This document shows positions 1-7,085 of a stretch of 27,263 nt of DNA, piece by piece. The DNA comes from a virus. Under the pieces are notes generated by a model. That model did not search any database. It had not been told where the DNA came from and worked only from the letters and a program-made list of their open reading frames with translations. Every line of letters starts with the position of its first letter. The first letter of the stretch is position 1. Made by a program: the position numbers and the translations under genes. The stretch spans positions 1 through 27,263 of the IMG/VR virus record IMGVR_UViG_3300047471_000594; one strand, given 5' to 3'.

Positions 1-3
1 AAT

Positions 4-120
4 TCATCGTGACCTCCGGGCCACCACGCGGTGGGCGTGGACGTTCATGTCGAACGATTCGACTTCTTCACCCTGCAGAACGCACACGGAGACGAGGAGG
101 AGAGCGAACAAATGCTTCAT
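4..120 (-). CDS. Possible small signal-peptide protein (38 aa)
   Basis: This short leftward ORF starts with MKHLFALLLVSVCVLQG, a charged start and a hydrophobic core like a secretion signal, followed by a short polar tail. Third codon positions are mostly G or C, as in neighbouring genes. Its TGA overlaps an ATG at 7..5 in the ATGA manner used throughout this genome, so the leftward gene series probably continues beyond the window edge. Against it: the ribosome-binding site is weak and the same bases are open on the other strand. A small secreted or lysis-related (spanin-like) protein is possible, but nothing proves it. Confidence 0.4.
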   Translation of the reverse strand: MKHLFALLLVSVCVLQGEEVESFDMNVHAHRVVARRSR

Positions 121-290
121 TGGATGGAACCATCATCAGGCCAGTTAATTCTGGCGACGGGCTTGTGGCCCGTTTCGTATGCCATGTCGTTGCTGGAATC
201 CAACCAGCGGCCCAGCGGGCTGCAAGAGCACGACGTTGCGAGAGCACGCCACCACCCGGTCGATTGGGCGGTGGCGGCGGGTCGGTTTTG

Positions 291-315
291 GTCTTCGGGG
301 TTTGTCTTCGGGGTT
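291..315. repeat. Short tandem duplication
   Basis: GTCTTCGGGGTT occurs at 291-302 and again at 304-315, a 13-base period. It lies in non-coding DNA; no role is evident. Confidence 0.6.
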
Positions 316-621
316 CCTCGGAGAGAGTCGCCTGGGCCTGGGCTGAACGTGCTCCCTAGACTCTCTCCGTCTTACTTCGTGACCGCGTCCATCTCGACGT
401 TCGGGGGTGCTGACCTCGTCTCTCGACGATTCATCCCGGCGCATCGCGCTGGTCGTTTCCGTTCTGGCGCCTTTGGCTCCGGTCTTCTGGACAGTAAGGG
501 CAACCCGTTCCCGGTCACGGTCCGCTTAACACGACAGCGAACTCCTCCAAATATACGCGGAGGGCAGCAACCGCGCAAGTGGAAAACGCACCATTTGAGC
601 AGAAAGTTGATAAACTGCCTA

Positions 622-650
622 ATTACAGCAGTTTACGGGCACCAAATAAA
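622..650 (-). promoter_or_regulatory. Candidate leftward promoter overlapped by a palindromic operator
   Basis: Read leftward, TTTATT (650-645) and TGTAAT (627-622) are separated by 17 bases, resembling sigma70 -35 and -10 boxes (3/6 and 5/6 matches). The -10 lies in the centre of a perfect 8-bp inverted repeat, TAAACTGC-N9-GCAGTTTA (611-635), which has the geometry of a repressor site. It sits in an A+T-rich island of otherwise G+C-rich DNA. It would drive leftward genes beginning near 120 and beyond the window. Prediction by eye only. Confidence 0.35.
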
Positions 651-756
651 TGCGTTCTGCTGCCCTCCAGACGGCTGCGCGCCCCACGAGGGCGCATTCC
701 TAGCTCCAGAAAACGGAGCCGATTTTGCCCGGTTTTCTGCTGCCCAAATGCGCGAA

Positions 757-792
757 ATGCCGCCCCAGAGCATCTCGGCTCCGAGGCGGCAT
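757..792 (-). terminator. Hairpin after the last gene of the leftward series
   Basis: ATGCCGCC (757-764) is perfectly complementary to GGCGGCAT (785-792). On the leftward transcript this 8-bp stem lies about 30 bases past the stop codon at 823 and is followed by only a short TTT. A second inverted repeat, CAGAAAAC/GTTTTCTG (707-739), and a third, GCGCCC/GGGCGC (679-695), follow. The cluster could end the long leftward transcript or protect its 3' end. Confidence 0.4.
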
Positions 793-822
793 CCGGTTGC
801 GAGCGTTTGCGAGGTCGATGCG

Positions 823-1725
823 TTAGAACGGAGCCTTGCCGCCGCGCGGCGTGGATGCTCCGGCATCCACCTCGTCATCGTCTGACCCAGCTTCACGGTC
901 GATGACGATGGTCTTGTCGGACAGGTCCTGCGCGTATTCCATCGCCTTGCGATACCAGGTCGGTCCAGGCTCATTGGTCGGGACATAGCCCACCTGGTCG
1001 ATGACCGGCACGCCGTACACGCCACCCTCCTTGCCCGGCACCGGACGGGTGCGGATCGAGTAGATGACGCCGTAGATGGGCACCGACTGGTCGCCCTGGC
1101 TCGCGTGCATCTTGATGAAGCCGTTCAGGTCCGTGACGGCACGGCGATTGTCCTTGTTCGAGTGCTTGATACTGATGGCCACCGGCACCGCGTCACCGTT
1201 GCCGAAGAGGAGCAACGAGATGTACTCATCGAACATCGTCGCCTTCGGCGCCAGCCGCGTTCCGTCCGGACCCGCCGTCCAGTTCAGCCGTTCGTCCACG
1301 AACTTCCCACCACGATACGCGGTCGGCACGTTCATGTCGATGATGCCACCACCTTCCTTGCGCGGTCGGAACTCAATGGCCTTCACATCACGACGGACGG
1401 GAATGAAGAACAACGGCCCATTGCCGTAGATCTGCTTGGTCGAGTCGTTGAACATCTGGGTGACTTCCAGCCCAGGGATGCGCTTCTCACCGGGCAGGAC
1501 CTCATCCGAGGTGCCCTGGGCGATGACCAGCCTGGGCAGTCGAATCTCGTGCGCGCCGATATCCTCGGTGCCGCTCTTGTCTCCCGAGGGAATGAAGTCA
1601 GGCCGGTTGTGGAAGCCGAGTTCACCTGCGTCGATGATGAGCGACATCGCATCGGTCTGGTCGATGACGGCGAGGGCTTGCTTGACGGGTTCTGGTTGTG
1701 TTGGTTTCTTTGCCACTGTTTCCAC
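823..1725 (-). CDS. Conserved phage protein, possible ssDNA-binding protein
   Basis: This 300-aa protein has no motif that I recognise with certainty. Its central part (about residues 45-110) contains LPRLVIAQGTSDEVLPGEKR and a following segment ending in GNGPLFFIPV, a layout seen in conserved phage proteins encoded beside replication genes. The C-terminus has an acidic patch (SDDDEVD) and ends in Ala-Pro-Phe. Bacterial SSB proteins also end in an acidic tail closing with Pro-Phe, which binds partner proteins. That tail and the position after the helicase and polymerase suggest a single-strand DNA-binding role, as inference only. It is the last gene of the leftward series and is followed by hairpins. 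Confidence 0.75.
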   Translation of the reverse strand: METVAKKPTQPEPVKQALAVIDQTDAMSLIIDAGELGFHNRPDFIPSGDKSGTEDIGAHEIRLPRLVIAQGTSDEVLPGEKRIPGLEVTQMFNDSTKQIYGNGPLFFIPVRRDVKAIEFRPRKEGGGIIDMNVPTAYRGGKFVDERLNWTAGPDGTRLAPKATMFDEYISLLLFGNGDAVPVAISIKHSNKDNRRAVTDLNGFIKMHASQGDQSVPIYGVIYSIRTRPVPGKEGGVYGVPVIDQVGYVPTNEPGPTWYRKAMEYAQDLSDKTIVIDREAGSDDDEVDAGASTPRGGKAPF

Positions 1726-1762
1726 CTTCTCTGTTCGGTTGTCTATCGTCAGTTTGTGATTG

Positions 1763-1781
1763 GTCCCGACACCCTCGGGAC
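1763..1781 (-). other. Intercistronic hairpin
   Basis: GTCCCGA (1763-1769) pairs perfectly with TCGGGAC (1775-1781) around a 5-base loop. It lies in the 62-base gap between two leftward genes. No T-run follows, so mRNA processing or stabilisation is as likely as termination. One arm contains a copy of the CCCGAGGGT motif that recurs across the window. Confidence 0.45.
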
Positions 1782-1787
1782 AACGGG

Positions 1788-2336
1788 TCAGTCGTCGTCG
1801 TCCTTGCCTTTGCTCCCTGCGCGGCGTGGGACGACCTTCTCAATCAGCTGCGCGGCTGTACCCTCGGGCACCGTCGCACCAGCCAGGAGCCGTTCCTTCA
1901 CGATGGCGTTCATCCGAGTGGGCCACAACTGGAGTTCGTGACCCAGCCCATTCTTGATACACCAGAGACGGAACTGTTCCTTGTCCACCACCTTCCCTTT
2001 CGGCTCGGATCGCACAAACACCGAGTCACCCGTGGACAGCTTGACCTGGTTCGGCTTCGCGCCGTACAAGCCCCATCCGGCTTCCGCCCGGTTGGCGGAT
2101 TCGATGAGCAGCTGTTCGATGGCGTTCAACGTGATTTGGTTCGCATAGCGTTCTTCCTCGATGCGGTCATCCACGTCGCGTGCCGCGAAGTACAGCGCAG
2201 CGAGGGCTTCTGGATTGATGTCCGTGGCCGCGCTGAGCCGTGTCTTCTCTTCGACAACCTTCAGTTGGTATGCGGTATCCTCCGGTTCTGCCTTCTTGAG
2301 TGTCTTCTTGACCTCGTCATACTTGCCTTTGGCCAT
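1788..2336 (-). CDS. Conserved phage hypothetical protein beside helicase
   Basis: The 182-aa product begins MAKGKYDEVKKTLKKAEPED and is rich in predicted helix in its first half. Residues about 110-160 resemble a segment common in phage proteins encoded next to helicases: a Val-Arg-Ser-Glu-Pro-Lys-Gly-Lys-Val-Val-Asp stretch, then FRLWCIKNGL, then a Lys-Glu-Arg-Leu-Leu-Ala-Gly turn. It ends in a lysine/aspartate-rich tail (GKDDDD). GAGAAGG precedes the start at good spacing. Position points to DNA replication; the biochemical role is unknown. Confidence 0.8.
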   Translation of the reverse strand: MAKGKYDEVKKTLKKAEPEDTAYQLKVVEEKTRLSAATDINPEALAALYFAARDVDDRIEEERYANQITLNAIEQLLIESANRAEAGWGLYGAKPNQVKLSTGDSVFVRSEPKGKVVDKEQFRLWCIKNGLGHELQLWPTRMNAIVKERLLAGATVPEGTAAQLIEKVVPRRAGSKGKDDDD

Positions 2337-2349
2337 CCCACGTCCTTCT

Positions 2350-2365
2350 CTCGGAGCGTTCCGAG
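2350..2365 (-). other. Small hairpin upstream of a start codon
   Basis: CTCGGA-GCGT-TCCGAG forms a perfect 6-bp stem in the 72-base gap between the helicase stop and the next leftward start. On the transcript it lies immediately 5' of the ribosome-binding site of the 1788-2336 gene. It might affect translation or processing. Confidence 0.35.
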
Positions 2366-2408
2366 GAGCCGAGTCTACTAAAATCGAGGGTGAATAGCGA
2401 CCGTAAAA

Positions 2409-4034
2409 TTACTCATCCATCAGCAGTTCGCGCCACGCGCTAGTGGTCATATCCGCCAGACTCTCTTTGGCCATCAGTGTCGCGAGGACCTTATGGTCAA
2501 TGGTCTTCTGGCCCTTGGGTCCCGTCGCAATCAGGTCGAAATAGCTCACCGGTTGCGTCTGGCCTGGACGGTGTACGCGGTCTTCGCTCTGGAGCCGCGT
2601 GCCATAGCGGTAGCTGTTCGACATGTACAGCACCGTATGCGTCGCGACGAGGGTGAGCCCACGACCACCCGCCGCTGGATTGCCCACGACCACCACTGGA
2701 CCCGAGGGTGCCGTGTCTGGGCTGAGCAATCGTTTTGCGGCTTCGCGCTCCTCCTCGGGTTGTCCACCGTAGATGCCACCCACGTGGATCGTTCCATTGC
2801 GGAACGTCTTCAGCTCAGCGATGGCTCGCAACAGTTCCGGACGGAACGTACACCATACCAACAGCTTGAAGTTCGGCTCCTCTTCCAGCCGGTCGGTGAG
2901 CCATCCGAGGAAGTGGTCCAGCTTCTCCCGCCCCACTTCCTGGACACGGTAGTCTTTCTGCGGGATGACGATGGCGTCCGCAGCCTGTTCCCATGACTCG
3001 CCATCGATGTCGTGGGTCACGCCTGGAATCATCGCGTCCTGTTGTACGAGGTCGATGTCCTCGACACCGCCCACGAAGCCGTTGGTGATTTGCGCGAGCC
3101 GCATGATCTTCGTGATGACCTGGGGAGACGTGGACATCGAGGAGTCGCTCAACCAGACCATCATCTCATCGCGCATCTTCTTGTAGACCGTCCACGTCTC
3201 GGTGGTCAATGGAACGGTCATCACGACACTCGGCAGTTTGGCCGGAAGGTCCTTGAGACAATCGGTCTTGAGCCGTCGAAGGACGTAGGGTGCGAGGCGT
3301 TTCTGGAGGTCTGGGATGTTCACCCAGCTGCCTACGGTGCGAATGGGGAAGCCTCGTGGACTGGTGAGCGGTCTCCCGCTCTGGCTCAGCACCGGCTTCA
3401 TGATCGCGTAGCGGAGACAGAACTGGGTGTACGACTTGCACACCAGGATGTTCTGGCTCATCAGGTTCGCCTGGCTGAACAGGTCGCCCACCGAGTTCTC
3501 GATGGGTGTTCCATTGAGCAGCACGACACGTCCGCACTTCGCTCGCAGCTGGACGCACGCTGCCGTCTGTTTCGACTTGTGGCCTTTCACCGCGCTGGAC
3601 TCGTCCAAGACGAGGAGCGTGCGCGCCGTCGCATAGGGCATCAACGTCGCGAGCCGTTGAGAACTCCGCCCGATGAACTCATAGTTCGTGATGATCCACT
3701 GGAGCCGTTTGTCCGTCTCTGGGCCCCACATCCACCCTCGGAGTCGCTGGTGGTATTCGAGAATCTCTGCCGAGACACTGGACCATAGGTGCTTCGACAG
3801 TTCTCCGAACTCCGGTTCATACCAGACGCCTCGCACCGCTGCCGGCGCAATGACGATGGCGCGGTCGATGAGCCCTCGCATCCACAGGACCATCGCCGCG
3901 TCGATGACCTGTTTCGTCTTCCCCACGCCCATCTCGTCTGCGAGGAAGAAGAACGGCTTGGCCACCAGGCGCTCAATGCCCATCAGCTGATGTTCGTAGG
4001 GTGGGAGTCTGGCGTGTTCGAGTTCGGGAATCAC
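2409..4034 (-). CDS. SNF2/DEAD-type superfamily 2 helicase
   Basis: This 541-aa ATPase has the SF2 helicase motifs in order. They are a Q-like PPYEHQ near residue 11, Walker A DEMGVGKT (33-40), a DExx box DESS (about 144), and LNGTPIEN (about 173). Near the C-terminus are GGRGLTL and a final EDRVHRPGQTQPV, the SNF2 motif VI pattern. Such phage enzymes remodel or unwind DNA during replication or recombination. The frame is open further upstream, but that part lies antisense-free over a neighbouring real gene. I chose the GTG at 4034 because AAGGAG precedes it by 8 bases and the GTG shares its first G with the TAG of the upstream 54-aa gene. Confidence 0.93.
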   Translation of the reverse strand: MIPELEHARLPPYEHQLMGIERLVAKPFFFLADEMGVGKTKQVIDAAMVLWMRGLIDRAIVIAPAAVRGVWYEPEFGELSKHLWSSVSAEILEYHQRLRGWMWGPETDKRLQWIITNYEFIGRSSQRLATLMPYATARTLLVLDESSAVKGHKSKQTAACVQLRAKCGRVVLLNGTPIENSVGDLFSQANLMSQNILVCKSYTQFCLRYAIMKPVLSQSGRPLTSPRGFPIRTVGSWVNIPDLQKRLAPYVLRRLKTDCLKDLPAKLPSVVMTVPLTTETWTVYKKMRDEMMVWLSDSSMSTSPQVITKIMRLAQITNGFVGGVEDIDLVQQDAMIPGVTHDIDGESWEQAADAIVIPQKDYRVQEVGREKLDHFLGWLTDRLEEEPNFKLLVWCTFRPELLRAIAELKTFRNGTIHVGGIYGGQPEEEREAAKRLLSPDTAPSGPVVVVGNPAAGGRGLTLVATHTVLYMSNSYRYGTRLQSEDRVHRPGQTQPVSYFDLIATGPKGQKTIDHKVLATLMAKESLADMTTSAWRELLMDE

Positions 4035-4198
4035 TAGGTTTTCTCCTTCTGCGCCTTCTTCACGGGCCACTCCCACGACACGCCGTCGAAGGTGTTGCGC
4101 CCGTCGTGGGTTCGGTCGTATTGCTTGAGCCACTCCTCGGAGATCTGAGTGCGTGATCGGACCAAGGATTTCAACAACGAGATCCATTTCTTCAACAT
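4034..4198 (-). CDS. Small hypothetical protein (54 aa)
   Basis: A short ORF fills the gap between the 200-aa gene and the helicase. It starts MLKKWISLLKSLVRSRTQIS and ends KKAQKEKT, giving a basic, tryptophan-containing peptide with an amphipathic N-terminal helix. GAGGAGG lies just before the ATG, a strong ribosome-binding site. Its TAG shares one base with the helicase GTG, so the two genes are probably translationally coupled. I recognise no family. Confidence 0.72.
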   Translation of the reverse strand: MLKKWISLLKSLVRSRTQISEEWLKQYDRTHDGRNTFDGVSWEWPVKKAQKEKT

Positions 4199-4219
4199 GG
4201 TCTCCTCCTCTTGCCATAG

Positions 4220-4822
4220 CTAATAATCCCTGACCTCCCATATGATCGTGTTCCGTCTCGGAAGCACGCCCACTGGGCATGAGAACGCTGCCAGCTCTAT
4301 GGCCGCCTCGGGATACCACTGGAGTAGTAGCATCACGTCTTCGAAGGAGGCAGGATCCAGACATCGTCGCAGCGCCATCATCGTCTGGAGATAGCCCATC
4401 GGCTGGTGGTAGCCTGCCGCCATCGTCCACCGCATCGGCGGAAGCCCAGTGGGATACCCGTTCTTGGCGAGGGTCTCCAGGTCTGCCACGGTCATCGTGG
4501 CGCGTTCACAGAAATACCCTTCCAGCCCCTTCTCCGTCCGCACCATCTCGCCCTGGAGGATGGCGCTCAGGTTCGGCACCGCGCCGTCCATCATGAACGT
4601 GTACCCTCGGGCACTCCATTCCTGCGCGGTGGCGTGTGCTTGGTCCCGAGGGACAAGACACCATGCGCCCTTTGCACCCTTCGCCGTGTTGAGTTGGCGG
4701 AAGCCGATCATGGGAACGCCTGACGCATAAGCGTCATCGACACTATGCCATAAGAGGGTGCGGTTGCCGAGTCGTTCTTGTTCCCAGAGGGTGAAGAACT
4801 CCCGTTTGTTCTGAATCTTCAT
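4220..4822 (-). CDS. Hypothetical phage protein downstream of TS homologue
   Basis: The product is 200 aa from MKIQNKREFFTLWEQERLGN. The open frame extends upstream, but only by overlapping the thymidylate synthase homologue. The start at 4822 forms an ATGA overlap with that gene's stop and is clearly preferable. The protein is mixed alpha/beta with a C-terminal segment ending in NTIIWEVRDY. No catalytic motif is evident. Tight coupling to the TS homologue suggests a part in nucleotide or base modification, but that rests on position alone. Confidence 0.8.
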   Translation of the reverse strand: MKIQNKREFFTLWEQERLGNRTLLWHSVDDAYASGVPMIGFRQLNTAKGAKGAWCLVPRDQAHATAQEWSARGYTFMMDGAVPNLSAILQGEMVRTEKGLEGYFCERATMTVADLETLAKNGYPTGLPPMRWTMAAGYHQPMGYLQTMMALRRCLDPASFEDVMLLLQWYPEAAIELAAFSCPVGVLPRRNTIIWEVRDY

Positions 4823-5874
4823 CTCATCCAACGCCGTTCCAGCCACTCGATGCCGGCACAGGTCCAATCGTAGTGGTTGGTGGAGGACCGTTCCAACATC
4901 TCGATGGCGTCTCGGGTCTCCCCATCTTTGTGGAGCCGGTGCGCCATGAACATCTGCATGATCGTCTTCGCCCACGGCTCGTCATACTCCCGGTAGTTGC
5001 CCATATCGGCACTCTCCAGGAGTTGCCGGACGGCTTCCACGTGGTCGTATCCGAAGAGGGTGGGCTGGAACAGCTTGACCGGAAACAACAACGGCTTCAC
5101 GGCATCCATCGTCGTGTAATAGTCGCCATGGTCTGCCGGCTTGTGTCTCAGGTCCTTCACCTTCTCCAGCGTGGTGAGATACCCGTGCCAGTTCACGCTG
5201 ATCTGGGTGTAGGTTCCAACCGGCACGCCGATCCAGAGCGCCATGTATTCGAGGAGCATACTGAAGTGGACCGCGTTTGCGCCGTAGGCACCCCAGACGA
5301 TGTCGTTGGACCGACAGAAGACGACGAGGTGGAGCCGTCCGTCCGGACCGATCTGGAAGGTGGCCGTGTCGTTACAGGGCAGGTCCTTCCCTTGCCGGCC
5401 CAGGTCGAGTTCGGCAGACCACATCTGGAGGACGCATCGACGGTCGGTGGGATCGTGGGTGAGCTGTTGCGCGATGATCGCCAGCTGGTCAAAGGGCTTC
5501 CGGAACTCATACGCGCTGGCGCCTTGCGCGGACCGAGCCTTGAACGCCTTCCGCCAGCGGTAACCATACGCCCCATGCAGCGTCTTCCCGTCGTCGCTGA
5601 AGTTGTTCATGTTCGAGGAGTAGCGTGCCGGCCCAGCCACGTCATTCCGGCCAGCTAGCATCCACAGCGCTTCGTACAGATGGAAGAACGGATTGGCGTC
5701 ACGCTCCGGCCAGAACATGACCCGCTCGCATGGATGGGTGTAGATGGTCGCCACCGGCACCGGAGCCTGGAGGACTGGGCCGTTGCGCGAGTCGCGTTTG
5801 ATGCCGACCTCGTACAGCAGCCGAACGGCTTGAGGGAGTGCCTGGTGGACGTTACGCACGTGGAGTGTGATCAT
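4819..5874 (-). CDS. Thymidylate synthase homologue, probable dUMP hydroxymethylase
   Basis: This 351-aa protein belongs to the thymidylate synthase fold family. It shows HGAYGYRWR (about 100-108), DPTDRRCVLQMW (about 141-152), the nucleophile region KDLPCNDTATFQ with Cys167, and the phosphate/substrate loop CRSNDIVWGAYGAN (187-200). In classical TS the nucleophile sits in Pro-Cys-His; here it is Pro-Cys-Asn. The dUMP-sugar motif usually written His-x-Tyr-x-Asn-His reads QISVNWH. Asn200 aligns with the Asn that selects uracil over cytosine, favouring dUMP as substrate. Phage homologues of this type make either dTMP or 5-hydroxymethyl-dUMP. The surrounding hypermodification genes favour the hydroxymethylase, by inference. 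Confidence 0.9.
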   Translation of the reverse strand: MITLHVRNVHQALPQAVRLLYEVGIKRDSRNGPVLQAPVPVATIYTHPCERVMFWPERDANPFFHLYEALWMLAGRNDVAGPARYSSNMNNFSDDGKTLHGAYGYRWRKAFKARSAQGASAYEFRKPFDQLAIIAQQLTHDPTDRRCVLQMWSAELDLGRQGKDLPCNDTATFQIGPDGRLHLVVFCRSNDIVWGAYGANAVHFSMLLEYMALWIGVPVGTYTQISVNWHGYLTTLEKVKDLRHKPADHGDYYTTMDAVKPLLFPVKLFQPTLFGYDHVEAVRQLLESADMGNYREYDEPWAKTIMQMFMAHRLHKDGETRDAIEMLERSSTNHYDWTCAGIEWLERRWMR

Positions 5875-6256
5875 CGCTAGTTACCCTTTTCCGTCTACCC
5901 ATATTGAACTTCGGATTCTTCCATGCATTGATGGTGCCTTCGCGTTGTTTCTCCCTTGCCAGTCTGGCCCTTTCAGGGTCATTGGGCGGAAAGAATTTGA
6001 GGGGCAGTGTCGGGTCTCTCAGATAGTCAGCGGCTCGGATTAACAGCCGTGGGTTGTCTCTGAACCCACCAAGACCAATGTTACACCCGTTGCACAGAAG
6101 ACCTCGAACCATTCCTGTCTCATGGTCATGGTCTATACAGAGTCCAATTCCTGTTGGTACACCACCGCAGATATCGCAAAGACCTCCGGTCTCCCTTTTG
6201 TACTCATCGATGAACTCCCGTTGGAAGGGAGCCAGCTTCTGCCTCCTAGACATCAT
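5852..6256 (-). CDS. HNH / endonuclease VII-like nuclease
   Basis: The 134-aa product carries the recombination endonuclease VII/HNH signature: CDICGG near residue 27, then IDHDHETGMVRGLLCNGCN (about 45-63), which combines the His-Asp-His catalytic site with two Cys-x2-Cys zinc ligands. Such enzymes cut branched DNA or act as nicking endonucleases; small ones are often mobile. The start is one of two adjacent ATGs (6256 or 6253). The gene overlaps its upstream neighbour by ATGA and the TS homologue by 23 bases, so it behaves as a settled operon member and not a recent insertion. Confidence 0.88.
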   Translation of the reverse strand: MMSRRQKLAPFQREFIDEYKRETGGLCDICGGVPTGIGLCIDHDHETGMVRGLLCNGCNIGLGGFRDNPRLLIRAADYLRDPTLPLKFFPPNDPERARLAREKQREGTINAWKNPKFNMGRRKRVTSDDHTPRA

Positions 6257-6795
6257 CTACCCTTCCATTGGACTTGGCTTCCGGCTTTACGCCATAACAA
6301 CTCGACGATGCCGTAAGGTTGTGTACCAGATACGTCTACCATATCATTCCAATCCAGTGCTGCTTCTATAGTTGCCCAACTAGTCCAATAATCGAAGAAG
6401 CCTGCACCTTCATAGATCCCTCCTCCATGGCCATGACAAAACTCTGAGTGAGCGCTGCGAGGGTGAAGTCCAAGAAACAAAATGGGCAATCCATATCTCT
6501 CACTAGAGTCGTCTTTGCTTGCTGGGTGACCTGATAGCTCAAACTCCTTGTGAACCTCTAACGGCTTCACTTCAACAAAGAAGGAATGACCGCCCCCGCA
6601 TTCACTATGCCCGCATCCAAATGTCATGCGAAAATCAGGAACCCAATCTCTGAAATCTACGGGTTCGTATTCCCATTGCCACCCACAAAGATCGAACATA
6701 GCTGCCCATCGTGCTTCGAGACGGGAACGAAATTGTACTCCAGCATATATCGTTGGATTCGCCTTAATCAAACCTTGTGTAATCACCACTATCAT
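6253..6795 (-). CDS. PD-(D/E)XK nuclease-like protein
   Basis: This 180-aa protein begins with an N-terminal helix containing YAGVQFRSRLEARWAAMFD, followed by WEYEP, WVPDF (about 51-55) and FFVEVKP (about 72-78). Glu27, Asp54 and Glu75-x-Lys77 give the spacing of a restriction-endonuclease-like core (E...PD...ExK). Similar proteins are common in phage genomes, annotated as PD-(D/E)XK nucleases of unknown target. A Cys/His-rich insert, CGHSECGGGH, lies between the PD and ExK motifs and may bind zinc. It is coupled by ATGA to both neighbours. Cleavage of unmodified host DNA is an attractive guess. Confidence 0.8.
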   Translation of the reverse strand: MIVVITQGLIKANPTIYAGVQFRSRLEARWAAMFDLCGWQWEYEPVDFRDWVPDFRMTFGCGHSECGGGHSFFVEVKPLEVHKEFELSGHPASKDDSSERYGLPILFLGLHPRSAHSEFCHGHGGGIYEGAGFFDYWTSWATIEAALDWNDMVDVSGTQPYGIVELLWRKAGSQVQWKGR

Positions 6796-7085
6796 CCTTG
6801 GTGAACAGAACTCGGAAGCCGTGCCGGACTGGACACGACCACCAACGCTTCAAACTCGATGTTCCGCTGCCCGGTTCGACGTTCGGTGAACGCCAGCGGG
6901 AACCGAACCAACGCCATACCCTCGCATCCCTCCCATCCTGGGGCAACCTCGACCACGAGACCGACGTGCCCCACGAGGCTGCGCCGGTCTTCTTCCGACT
7001 CGCCCGAACCCTCCCAGGCGTCCGGTACACTGTCTACTCGCACGTAGTCACCCAGATGTGGATCCACACGCATTGGATAGCCCAT
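6792..7085 (-). CDS. Small hypothetical protein, probably beta-barrel
   Basis: The 97-aa product from MGYPMRVDPHLGDYVRVDSV alternates hydrophobic and charged residues in short strands (GDYVRV, VGHVGLVVEV, MALVRFP, FEALVVVS), the look of an SH3-like small barrel. The start at 7085 overlaps the previous gene's TAA by one base (TAATG), favouring it over upstream codons. No enzyme motif is visible. Being within the base-modification cassette, it might be an accessory or DNA-binding subunit. Confidence 0.7.
   Translation of the reverse strand: MGYPMRVDPHLGDYVRVDSVPDAWEGSGESEEDRRSLVGHVGLVVEVAPGWEGCEGMALVRFPLAFTERRTGQRNIEFEALVVVSSPARLPSSVHQG

Larger units (their letters stand above)
121..822. other. 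Non-coding stretch with multiple stem-loops
   Basis: No gene can be supported here. Long open frames exist on both strands, but their translations are arginine- and proline-rich and lack any family feature, as expected of chance frames in G+C-rich DNA. The stretch holds perfect inverted repeats at 157-173, 611-635, 679-695, 707-739 and 757-792. It also has a longer-range complementary pair (559-569 with 658-668) and a 13-base tandem duplication of GTCTTCGGGGTT at 291-315. It lies downstream of the last gene of the long leftward series. Confidence 0.6.

Noticed and set aside
181-240. tRNA-like T-arm on the minus strand (GCTGG-TTGGATT-CCAGC, 191-207)
   Set aside because: No D-arm or 7-base anticodon loop can be placed upstream and the loop lacks the conserved C56, so it is only a hairpin.
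31-885. 284-codon open frame on the plus strand
   Set aside because: It runs through the stem-loop region and into the 3' end of a well-supported minus-strand gene. It has no domain features and no ribosome-binding site; chance frame in G+C-rich DNA.
4035-4430. N-terminal extension of the helicase frame
   Set aside because: The extension overlaps the 54-aa gene and the 200-aa gene in another frame and lacks helicase features; GTG 4034 has a strong ribosome-binding site.
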